From NCBI GenBank assembly GCA_018389105.1, contig JACATO010000310.1, positions 310,001 through 374,000 on the forward strand: a DNA stretch of 64,000 nucleotides. Reading direction: 5' to 3'. Positions 28,961-37,917 of the stretch are shown here, piece after piece. The first letter of the stretch is position 1, and each line of letters opens with the position of its first letter. The notes under the pieces were generated by a model, which saw only the letters and a list, made by a program, of their open reading frames with translations, was not told the DNA's origin and did not search any database. The translations under genes were made by a program, and so were the position numbers. The DNA is from Nautilus pompilius (taxonomy: Eukaryota; Mollusca; Cephalopoda; Nautilida; Nautilidae).

Positions 28961-28968
28961 TATTTCAG

Positions 28969-29061
28969 GTCAAGAAAAGGTGTTTGAGTGTCTTGGTCGA
29001 GATATCCTACAGCGAGCATATGAAGGATACAATGGATGTATTTTTGCTTATGGTCAGACAG
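28969..29061 (+). CDS. Kinesin motor exon a: helix alpha-2 approach and start of P-loop
   Basis: A 93-nt internal exon. The acceptor is a pyrimidine-rich tract ending in tatttcag and the donor is cag/gtgaat. It starts with the last two bases of a codon and ends with the first base of a glycine codon. It reads [13 protein letters not shown], then [12 protein letters not shown], then the first base of Gly. This is the conserved kinesin segment in which AYGQTG begins the Walker A nucleotide-binding loop. The intron after it cuts the P-loop between GQT and GSGKS. The preceding exon, which should encode the N-terminal VRVRP and the FDxxF region, was searched for by eye back to position 1 and not found. 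Confidence 0.95.
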
Positions 29062-29218
29062 GTGAATATTCATAATTTTATGACATCTACATTTGCTCAT
29101 TCAATAATAAAATAAACAAAAAAAAAATGGGTAAAAGGTATGGAATGTTACTTGTACAGTTAGGGTGAGTTCAGTTTAAGATGGTCTTTCATAAGCTGGG
29201 TTAGTTTTCACATTATAA

Positions 29219-30871
29219 CACTGGTCAACAAAATTAAATGTATTATACTCATTAAGAATGCAAACCAACTTTTTTAGACTAATTTTTCATGCTGATTTCA
29301 AAATTTCACTCCATTTGTATGCAGCACGCATCAGTTTTTCAGTAGATACATGCAAATATTTACATATTTGTATATATGAAATCATTAACGTAATATATTT
29401 TTAGAAAGTAAATGAGTTTATTGAGTTAAAAATCGTCACTATCATTCTACAAAGAGTGAATACACAAAAAATGGGTCAGACAAAACAGACAAAGTTAGAA
29501 GCATTGTGATTTGGATTTCCTGCGGTGTTCCTGATCTGGTTGATCACAGTAAAGTATCCAGCAGTAGTCAGCCAGCATACCATCATTCCAGAAGCTTTTG
29601 TACCGCTTCTCCATAGCACTGATGTCCTGGTGAAATCTTTCACCATGTTCATCAGACACTGCTCCAAGGTTATCTGCGAAGAAATCCAGATGGCAGTCCA
29701 AGAAGTGAACTTTCAGTGACATGCGACAACCCATTGCTGAGTAACATTTCAGAAGATTCTTGATGCCATCCTTGTAGTCCATTGCCTTCTTGTTGCCCAA
29801 GAAATTCTCACAGATCCAATTGAAAGCATTCCAAGCAGGCAGTTCCAGTTCACCCAGTGTTGTCTTGAAGTTGACATCTTTGAGTACTTCTCTAATTTGG
29901 GGTCCGACAAAGATACCCTCTTTCAACTTCGCCTGTGTGATTTTGGGAAACTTTTCTACAATATACTCAAACCTTCTGGCATTTCTCTTCCCTAGTGTCT
30001 TTACAAACTGTTTCATCAGTCCAAGCTTTATGTGCAAAGGAGGCAATAGGACATTACATGGATCTACAAGAGGTGTATTCTTGACGCTAGACAGTCCTGG
30101 CTGGTATGATGTTCTTGTCTGCCAGTTTGATTCCGAATAATGTCTGTCAGTTGCCCGACTATCCCAAAGACACAAGAAACAACAGTATTTTGCGAAGCCT
30201 GACTGCATTCCCATTAACATTCCAATGAATTTTAAATCTCCACATATTTTCCATGAGTATCTTTCATAGGCAATGGCATGAAGTAAAAGTTCCATATTCT
30301 CATATGATTCATGAAGATGAACGGAGTGTGCAATAGGAATTGAGGGCTTCAAATTACCATTATGGAGAAGTACAGCTTTTAAAAAAAAAACATCTATAGC
30401 TTATAAATCATCTTGATCTCTGGTGTTATTGTACGTTTACACTGTCTTGACATTGTTAACACTGTAAAACAAGTAAGGAAATAGAACAAATGGTTATACT
30501 TATATTGAATTTGAGATGACGAAATATTTCATCAGACCAATTATGACTGGACAATTTGAGATGTTGAAATACCTATTTCATCAGACAAAACTTGATTGGT
30601 TAATTTAAGATGATGAAAAATTGCATCTGAACTATGCAGAAATGAATAATGTAGTTTATTTTAAAGGTATGTTTCCATGATGTAAATGAAATACATGCAT
30701 ACATCATTAATTGGAATTTCTATATAATGCATGAGCTAAAACCAAAAAACTTTCCCATCTTGAAAACTGTACGTAATGTCAAAAAACTAATTGTATATTT
30801 GAAATCAGCATTAAAAACTACACTAAGTACACCTTGACATATGCTTGATGAAAAATACTTGTTGACCAGTG
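29219..30871 (-). mobile_element. TIR DNA transposon carrying an unnamed 285-codon protein
   Basis: The two ends are exact 13-bp inverted repeats, CACTGGTCAACAA at 29219 and its complement ending at 30871. They are flanked by the 3-bp direct repeat TAA (29216-29218 and 30872-30874). A second inverted pair, ATGCTGATTTCAAA, lies at 29289-29302 and 30798-30811, at matching distance from each end, so the ends are long imperfect TIRs. The element is 1653 bp and sits wholly in the intron after kinesin exon a, antisense to the gene. CACTR ends with 2-3-bp duplications recall CMC/EnSpm; a 3-bp TAA duplication also occurs in PIF/Harbinger and Zator. I cannot assign the superfamily. Confidence 0.85.
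29495..30400 (-). CDS. Transposon-borne protein of unnamed family (SDEHGERFHQD), N-terminally truncated
   Basis: An open frame of 285 codons runs from 30352 to 29495. It continues in frame upstream through KAVLLHNGN to a stop near 30395, so the true start is lost or lies in another frame. Visible blocks in order are LKAVLLHNGN, ICGDLK followed by GFAKYCCFLCLWDSR, LLPPLHIKLGLMKQFVK, LKEGIFVGPQIRE, FLGNKKA, then HFLDCHLDFFADNLGAVSDE with HGERFHQDI, and MLADYCWIL. I remember this arrangement from many hypothetical proteins in arthropods, Hydra and other invertebrates; a full copy is longer at the N-terminus. The acidic and histidine clusters (GDLK, DSR, HLD, SDEHGERFHQD) suggest a metal-dependent RNase H-fold nuclease, but that is inference. 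Confidence 0.75.
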   Translation of the reverse strand, partial: AIDVFFLKAVLLHNGNLKPSIPIAHSVHLHESYENMELLLHAIAYERYSWKICGDLKFIGMLMGMQSGFAKYCCFLCLWDSRATDRHYSESNWQTRTSYQPGLSSVKNTPLVDPCNVLLPPLHIKLGLMKQFVKTLGKRNARRFEYIVEKFPKITQAKLKEGIFVGPQIREVLKDVNFKTTLGELELPAWNAFNWICENFLGNKKAMDYKDGIKNLLKCYSAMGCRMSLKVHFLDCHLDFFADNLGAVSDEHGERFHQDISAMEKRYKSFWNDGMLADYCWILYCDQPDQEHRRKSKSQCF

Positions 30872-30910
30872 TAATAGTTGGAATTTATCATTAGGAAAAA
30901 AATCTGTTAT

Positions 30911-33210
30911 GATTCAAGGACAAGTTGCAGGCCCTGATGACATCGCGCCAGACCTTCTCAAACATCTACCTACTGCTCTATCGGCAGAAATGCTGAAAAT
31001 CCTAAACCACAGCTGGCTAGAAGGATGGTGCCCATAGTCGTGGAGAACCGCTGTTATCATCCCATTTCTGAAGAAAGGGAAAGATCCACAAGCAATAGAA
31101 AGCTATCGCCCCATCGCACACACATCTACCATCTGGAAAGTGCTAGAGCGGATGATTTTAAACCGTCTCTCATGGTGGCTAGAAGAGCATTTGTTGCTGA
31201 GCCCCTGGCAAGCTGGCTTCCCTAAGGGGCACAGCACTGCGGACCAATCTCTCCGGTTGTCACAACACATTGCCGACGGCTTTCAATCATCACAGAGACT
31301 CCGGACCGGGATCGCCCTCTTTGATTTCAGCAAAGCTTATGACTGCATTTGGAGAACGGGGCTACTGCGTAAGATGATGCGGTTGGGTGTACTGCAGCGC
31401 TTCCTGAGATTGGTGTCCGAGTGGCTGACGAATTGCATTGCCAGAGTTCGCATAACCTCCTCTGAGAGCAGACCAGACAACTTCAAAGAAGGTCTACCAC
31501 AGGGATCGGTACTATCACCTCTCCTATTTGTCATCTACATAAACGACCTCTTAAGTCGCTTCGAGGAACCAACCCTTGACAGTGCATATGCCGACGACTT
31601 GGCCATAGCGTGCAGTGCCCAGAAGAAGGAAGATGTCAATCACAAACTGCAGACAGAAGTGGATAAAGTGGTTTCCTGGAGTGATGAAGCGCGCCTCACC
31701 TTCAACACGTCAAAATGTGAGGTGTCATTCTTCAGTCTTGCATCCAATGAGGCACGTTGGCAGCCGAACATCACCATTAAAAGCTCACGCCTCAATCATA
31801 ATCTGGCTCCAACCTTTCTTGGTGTGCACTACGATAGACAGTTGTCCTTCAATGAACACGTCAAGACAACCTGCAAAGCAATGTCAAGTAGAACAAACCA
31901 CCTCCGCACCCTCGGGAGCACAACTTGAGGATGGCAGCAAGCGGATCTACGCACAGTGTACATTGCTACCCAGCGCAGTCTCGCCGAATACACTGCACCA
32001 GCTTGGGCACCCTGGATTTCCAAAACCAACTTGAACAAGCTAGAGAGTGTGCAACTAAACGCCGCACTTGCTATCACTGGCCACCTTCGATCAACCCCGG
32101 CAGAGTTTGTCCTACAAGAAGCCAACCTCACTCCCCTAGCCACTCTTTTTAGGACCCTGTCCCTTCTGAAAGCTGACTCTTGGTTTCAACTCGCTGTGAC
32201 AGACCCAAGGAGATGGATGGCAATGCGCGACGTCAAGTGCAGACCGGCAAGGAGCGACTGGCGAAGTCAAGTGTATCCTGGCCTGATGGAACTCAACCTC
32301 CTGCAAGACTTCATAGTCACGCTATCTCCTCGCCCACCTCCAGCGCCCATTTTGCTGACACTGGCTGACAAATCGATGCCAACTTCCATACAGCTTGCAA
32401 GAGCTGTCCAGACCATCAAAGATGCCAGCAAAACCGACATTCAACTCTACACTGATGGATCCACTATGGAAGGTGTCAGGAATGGCGGAGCTGGCTTAGT
32501 GGTCCTACAGGGGACGGACCTCATCCACCAATAGCATGCCCAACAGGTGTGCACAGCAGTTCATACCTGTCCGAAAAGGTGGCACTACAAACTGCCCTCG
32601 AATGGTTAGAGAATCAAGATGACTGGCATTCCGCTACAACCAGATTCTTCCGTGCTGGCACTGCAATCGACCATGTCCCAACTACTAACAACCAAGGAGG
32701 TACACATAGTCTGGGTACCTGTTCATTGCATCCTGATGGGGAACGACCTGGCAGATAAACAGGCAAGGTTGGGCTCAGCCACAACACAAGTCAAAAAGGG
32801 TGTAGATGCGTCCACACGCCAGGCTATCATCTGCCAACTGGATCGACGCCAGACTGCAATCGCTGCAGAAAAGCACGCCGAGCGAGGAGACTCTACTGGA
32901 GAAATCAGAATTGACGGACCTCATCAGGTTTCGGTCCAGGCATCATCCAAAACTCCGACGCTGGCTGTGCCTCACAGGCAAAGCCGATACTGACATCTGC
33001 CGGTTCTGCATGAAAGAGGAAGAGTCATCCGAATACCTTTGGATGCACTGCCCCGCCTTCCTGGTGGACCATCATCACCATCAGCTGGGTCTCCCCTACG
33101 ACGAACTCTCTCAACTTCCACGTGCAGCCACAGCACTACTGAGGACTATACTCAGGTGCCTGAGGTGACACAACAACAACAATAACAGCAGCAGCCTGTG
33201 AAAGATAAAG
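30911..33210 (+). mobile_element. 5'-truncated LINE with reverse transcriptase and RNase H
   Basis: A GC-richer block in sense orientation with the kinesin gene, in the same intron as the 29219-30871 element. It starts inside the RT domain (AGPDDIAPDLLK) and ends after a Cys/His tail, with a CAA/CAG-rich 3' terminus instead of poly-A. The presence of RNase H after RT places it in the I/Jockey-like group. The endonuclease and ORF1 are absent. A target duplication was not identified with confidence. Confidence 0.85.
30921..33168 (+). pseudogene. LINE ORF2 remnant: RT, RNase H and terminal Cys/His motif
   Basis: The frame gives RT blocks SYRPIAHTSTIWKVLERMIL, QAGFPKGHSTADQSLRL, FDFSKAYDCIW, LPQGSVLSPLLFVIYINDLL and the catalytic YADD (about 31580-31591). 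A thumb follows, and then RNase H with YTDGST (about 32449-32466). The RNase H end box GNDLADKQA lies at about 32740-32766, where the usual histidine context is altered to VHCILMGND. The protein ends with CRFCMKEEESSEYLWMHC, a CCHC-like motif. Breaks are in-frame stops near 31036, 31926 and 32532, more between 32535 and 32618, and a frameshift between about 32800 and 32990. It is non-functional as it stands. Confidence 0.85.
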
Positions 33211-33511
33211 TTATTTCTCAGATGTTTATTATGTCTGTATTCTCATTCTTATCATATGTTGACCCTGTTTACCATTAAAGATTAACTTTAAAAGTATTTA
33301 AAAAGTTTGTGGCCCAAATTGTAACATCAGCTTCTTTGGGCCATTTGTCACTAAACAATGTATTGTGAAATATAAAAGATTAAAATGGCATATTTAACCA
33401 GATATATAAGAAAATTTAAGAAAAATAAAATCAGAAAAACGGTGTAAATAATAAAACTGTAAACAAAGATTTTTGAAGTAGTTTTTTAAATTTACGAACC
33501 CTGTTTTAAAG
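33211..33511. other. Intron remainder before kinesin exon b
   Basis: AT-rich DNA without recognisable feature except the exon b acceptor. Together with 29062-29215 it is almost all that would remain of this intron if the two transposons were absent. Confidence 0.6.
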
Positions 33512-33692
33512 GTTCTGGCAAATCCTACACAATGATGGGAACAATGGAACGGAAAGGGATAATTCCTCGACTGTGTGATGCTCTTTTTGAAAGGATTGCT
33601 AAAAGTGATGATGATGATATTAGCTTTAAAGTGGGAGTGTCATATATGGAAATATACAATGAAAAGGTCCATGACCTCTTGGATCCAAAAGG
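33512..33692 (+). CDS. Kinesin motor exon b: P-loop GSGKS to loop L8
   Basis: A 181-nt internal exon (2 + 59 codons + 2). The acceptor is ctgttttaaag and the donor is agg/gtaagt. It completes the glycine begun by the previous exon and reads [10 protein letters not shown], then [15 protein letters not shown], then [22 protein letters not shown] supplies the phosphate-binding lysine and serine of Walker A. IPRLC and SYMEIYNE are kinesin-3 core strands and helices. The end, DLLDPK plus two bases of Gly, is KIF13/Khc-73-like. A short run of four aspartates (GAT repeats at about 33608-33619) sits in the variable loop after FERIAKS, where the vertebrate proteins also differ from each other. Confidence 0.96.
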
Positions 33693-35434
33693 GTAAGTAA
33701 AAACACTGTAACATTTGGTCATGCCAGCCAGGTGCATTAGAGAATGTCAAAGGGTATAGGTTTTTATAATTTTTAAAATACTGGGCACAAAAATCTAGGA
33801 ATTATATAATTAATTTCACTAAAAAAACAAACACAAAAAGTGATTTAAAGTTATACAAAAATTGTATTTATTCCTTAGCTAAATTAGGCCATGGATTTTT
33901 ATTACAGTATGTTAATTGGAGAATGATATGATTTGTAAAACCATTCTAAGGAGTAAAAGAATATGTGATGATTGGCATAGTCACTATTGTGTCAGGCTAT
34001 ATGCATCTTGTACATTGCTTGCATATGCTACTTGCTACAGACCACATATATTTTATGCCCCATCAAATAAATGAAATTTTCACAAATACGTGATGACAGA
34101 TAGGGATTACTTATACCTTTCTGTCTGAACTTACTTATAGGATCTGCTGAAAATTGATTAAAATGAGCAAACATCTCCAAAGTCCCCAAATAGTTCATAT
34201 TATATGATGACTCTAACAGCTTGTTATAGTGGATATCTATTTGATACTGATAGTTTAAATGAAATAGTTGTGCTAGGTTTGCATAAAATATTTCTGTTGC
34301 TTTTACATGCTGTATCCATGGCAGCAGATAGATTTGATGTTCCCAGGTTTTCTCAAGTTGAGAAAGTTCAAGGTATTTGCAATTACAGAATTTTTTGACA
34401 AAGGCACACACTTTGGTTGAAAGAGGTTTGATTTATAAGCAAATCAGTAAACATTTCCAGAAGATGGTAAGTCAGTACTCCAATTTTGCATAACAAATTC
34501 CCTGTTGTGTAGCCAATAAGAAATCAGATTTGAATAGCACAAGCATCATTTCTCCAATCACCCAAGTGAAAGCAGAGATTCTGACAAGCCTCTGAGCTTT
34601 TAGCAATCCAAAAACTTCTGAAAGTTTCATTAGTGTTAATTCACAATAAAAAAATTGCTTCTAAATTGATCTGGTTCATTTGCATTTGTTTCATTTGTTT
34701 CAGTTCTGTTTTGTCTACAGCTTCCTCCTTTTGTTAAAGGCCTATATTGTCAGATGCAGTATCTGTCGAACCGGTGTTGTGGTCTTTCTTACCTTCTCAT
34801 TTCTTTCTCTCCTTTAATCTCCTTAGCCTGCTTTAACTTTCTCTTAGTACTTCTGCTCAAGTAATGCTTATCCATACTGGGTGATTTGTATACAAAATAC
34901 CAGTAATAATTTTCAGATTTTTTTATTGTTGGTGAGTATGAATTCTAACACACAATAATTGCATCAAACCAATCACTATCATACCATTTGTATATTGAAA
35001 TGCACTATTAATGCAGAACTAAAGGCAAATACTAGCAGATTATATAATTAAAACAACTTGAGATAGGTTTATTAATTTTTAGGTTGTTTAAAATAAATCA
35101 CCTGCTTAATTTAGAAAATTAGCCTATCTCTATAGTATTTATTTTTATAATATTAAAAAAAATATATTGAAATTTTACAGAGTGTTTAGATTGGTTTATT
35201 ACTAGTGTATTCATATTCAGAGAAAATTAAGCTAAATAAGTATTGTTATAATGAAATCCATGTCTTGGACATGTGTACTGAATAAGCCTCTTTTAAAAAA
35301 AAGACAAAAAGAGAAAAAAAAAAATTGGCAAACTTCAAGTTGACATTCCATCATTTTTATTCTTTAACATGTTTTGGTTATATGTACTTCATTTGGAAGG
35401 GATATATTGTTCTTTGAAATATTACTGTGGTGTA
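33693..35434. other. Intron sequence, one unassigned 127-codon minus-strand open stretch
   Basis: This is mostly AT-rich intron. At 34028-34411 the minus strand is open for 127 codons. Its product has a Cys-rich start and no family resemblance I can name. It may belong to an old repeat, as the neighbouring sequence to about 34900 is also less AT-rich. Confidence 0.4.
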
Positions 35435-35605
35435 GTCTAGGGCAGCGTTTCTCAACCTTTGATAGCCCATGGCCCCCCTCACCGAGTGGCTAACACTCGT
35501 GGCCCCCTGCCCTTCAATAAAAAAAAAATGCAGATTTTGTTTTATGTTGTTTATTCAGTCACTAAAATTATAAATCAAAGTAAAAATTTTTGCTGAACAA
35601 TATAA

Positions 35606-37367
35606 TCAATGAGACACTTGCTGTTGGGCTCGTGTGACGAGGCCTCTTATGTCCGGCTCCGTCTTGGACACAGCAAGGCGAATATCGTTCCCATCATCAA
35701 GACGGTTTCTGGACTTCGTTTTAATGGTCGCCAGGTCAGAAAATCCAGATTCGCAAAGGTATATTGTGGCGAATTGAGCGTGCATTTCGGATGCCTTCTT
35801 GCTGAGTAGTGGATATGCATCCTGAACAGACAACCAGAAGCTGGAGAGGTCTTCTCTGTTACTGAAGGCCAGCTTCATTGCTTTTGAGACCTTCAACTCT
35901 GCGAGCTCCTCTGCTTCGTCTTCAGTAGGTTCAATTTCGGTGTTGAATGGGTCTCTGTGCCATGGAACATCCAATGGAGCATCGTCGAAATAAGATTTGA
36001 ACTCAGCGGAGAGAATGTCGAGATGTCCAATGATGCAATCTTTGATGCCGATGGGAAGTTCAATCCTCTGCGTCTGCAGATGCTCATCCAAGAAAGGAAA
36101 CGAGGCTGTGGATCCGGCCTCGATTCATGCCTGCCAGACTCCCATTCGAGCAGACAGTCCGGCAAGCTTGTCTTGAACGTCACTGACTGTCACATCATGG
36201 CCTTGCAAAGACTGGTTCATTTCGTTGAGTCGGCCGAATATATCGGCCAGGTAGGCGAGCATCATGACGAACTCTTCATTGTCGAAGTGGACATGGAGGT
36301 TGTTTTCGTTCTCTCGCAGGAAAATTTCTGTCTCCAACCGGAGTTCATACAACTGAGAGAGGCATTTCCCCCTCGATAGCCAACGAACTTTGGTGTAAAA
36401 CAGAAGTCCCACATGTTGCGCTCCCATTTCGTTGGCCAGAAGTTGGAAGAGCCGATGATTTTTGGCCTTCGCACGAATGAAGTTGATCACTTTGACCGCA
36501 ACGTCCATGACTTCCAACAAACGCGGCGGTAGAGTTTTTGACGCAAGAGCATATCGGTGTAGTGAACAGTGGGAAGACGTCACGTGGGGCCATTCATTCT
36601 TCACAAGCGTGACGAACCCTCCTTTAACGCCAATCATCGCTGGGGCACCATCAGTACAAATGTGCTTGAAATTCTGCCAGCTGAGTCCATTCACTTCAAA
36701 AAAAGAGTCCACGATGGCTTTGACATCTTTTGCTGTCGTTGTGGTTGGCAGGGTATTGCAGAATAAGAACTCTTCCTTCTTCTTTCTCGTAGCGAGCGAA
36801 GGCGATCAACTGGCTCTCCAGAGCGGTGTCGGTAGATTCATCAAGTTGAAGGCTAGCCTGGAGCGTGCTTTGCTTGATTTCACAGCAAACTTGACGGCAC
36901 ACATCAGCGGCCATGTCATCAATCCGTCGGCGGATCGTGTCATTAGAGAGCGAAACTTGCTGGATTTTCTTTTTTGCCTCTGGTCCGATCATCAGTTCCA
37001 CCATTTTCTCTGTACATGGCTTGATAAGTTCCTCAGCAATAGTGTGCGGCTTCTTGCACTTCACAATTCGGTATGCCACTTCGTAGCTGGATTGAAGAGC
37101 AGGTTTTTCTTCTGGCCGGAATCCAAATTTTGGAAGTGTCGCTTCACGGTCGTACCGTGCTCGTTTCGTAGACAGAGCATCAATATTATCATCTTTCCTT
37201 TGGGGATGCACCTTGTCGCGATGGTTTGAAAGTTTGGAAGGACGTAGTGATGCATTTGCCATCACCACTGAGCAGTGCAGACATTGCGCGCAGTCCATGC
37301 CATCTCGAATGACCTTCGTGAATCCAAAATTGACGTAGCTGTCATTCCATTTTCGAACCTTCGACAT
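35606..37367 (-). pseudogene. hAT transposase (BED finger, hAT-C dimerisation domain), two lesions
   Basis: The start MSKVRKWN is at 37367. Next is a BED-type zinc finger (CAQCLHC...SNHRDKVHP, about residues 24-53), then the hAT catalytic region with LQLDESTDTALESQLIAFAR, CTDGAPAMIG and HCSLHRYALASKTLP. An alpha-helical insert with VRWLSRGKCLSQLYELR follows, and the C-terminal dimerisation block YPLLSKKASEMHAQF, then CESGFSDL and KTKSRNRL. The frame breaks twice. There is a small indel near 36780-36795, where the reading moves to the frame open at 36712. There is also an in-frame TGA at 36125-36127, where CGA would fit as a CpG-type transition. The frame beyond the TGA is the same. The length of about 585 codons is full for this group. 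Confidence 0.9.
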
Positions 37368-37387
37368 CTGAAAAACAACAACAACAA

Positions 37388-37688
37388 CAGTGGCGAGGCT
37401 ACGGGGGGGGGGGAGGGGCGACTGCCCCCCTGGTCGGATTTTGGTACCGTCGGTCGGAAATTTACATGTTGGAAAAAAAATGTACTGTACATAATAGCAT
37501 TATAGGGGACCATTATAATGGGGACAAATTTTGATGCAGGTGAATTAATTCAATGATGTGATAGTTGTGAAATAATAGCGCTAGTGAAGAACATTTTTTT
37601 CCCAACATGTAAATTTCCGACCGACGGTACCAAAATCCGACCAGGGGGGCGGTCGCCCCCCCCTGCCCCCCCTGTAGCCTCGCCACTG
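37388..37688. mobile_element. Palindromic hAT-type MITE nested in the hAT element
   Basis: A 301-bp foldback. Both ends begin CAGTGGCGAGGCTAC and the inverted arms run nearly 95 bp each, including GGTCGGATTTTGGTACCGTC and CGGAAATTTACATGTTGG. Only about 110 bp of non-palindromic centre remains. It is flanked by the 8-bp repeat AACAACAA at 37380-37387 and 37689-37696. It has no coding capacity. It lies just upstream of the transposase start, so it inserted after the larger element. The arms carry long G/C homopolymer runs near the ends. Confidence 0.93.
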
Positions 37689-37917
37689 AACAACAATAAC
37701 ACGGTTAAAAATTTGGTTTAAAAAGTGCTCTTTCAAAACAAAACAAAAATAAAGCCTAAACACTGTGTAAAAAAATCAGGCAAATTGTTTAAAAAAAAAC
37801 TCTTCCCCTATGACCGGAGTCTCGTCACCTTAATTATACACTCCAAGCTTCTGCATTCTGAATTGCATTTTTCGGTGTCCGCTCGTGGCCCCCCGGTTGA
37901 GAAACGCTGGTCTAGGG

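Larger units (their letters stand above)
35443..37909 (-). mobile_element. hAT DNA transposon, BED-finger type (ZBED5/8-like), with 8-bp TSD
   Basis: Terminal inverted repeats CAGCGTTTCTCAACC (15 bp exact, at 35443 and ending at 37909) are flanked by an exact 8-bp duplication GTCTAGGG at 35435-35442 and 37910-37917. Both are hAT hallmarks. The 2467-bp element, including a nested 301-bp MITE, lies antisense in the intron between kinesin exons b and c. Subterminal GTGGCCCCC-type motifs occur near both ends. The perfect TSD and long readable transposase mean it is among the youngest insertions here. Confidence 0.95.

Noticed and set aside
29525-30140. Plus-strand ORFs inside the TIR element
   Set aside because: Shadows of the minus-strand 285-codon frame, which alone shows conserved family blocks.
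31615-32152. Alternative-frame ORFs within the LINE (plus and minus)
   Set aside because: Shadows of the RT/RNase H frame.
36462-37229. 255-codon plus-strand ORF across the hAT element
   Set aside because: Shadow of the hAT transposase; its translation has no family resemblance, while the minus strand shows BED finger and hAT motifs.
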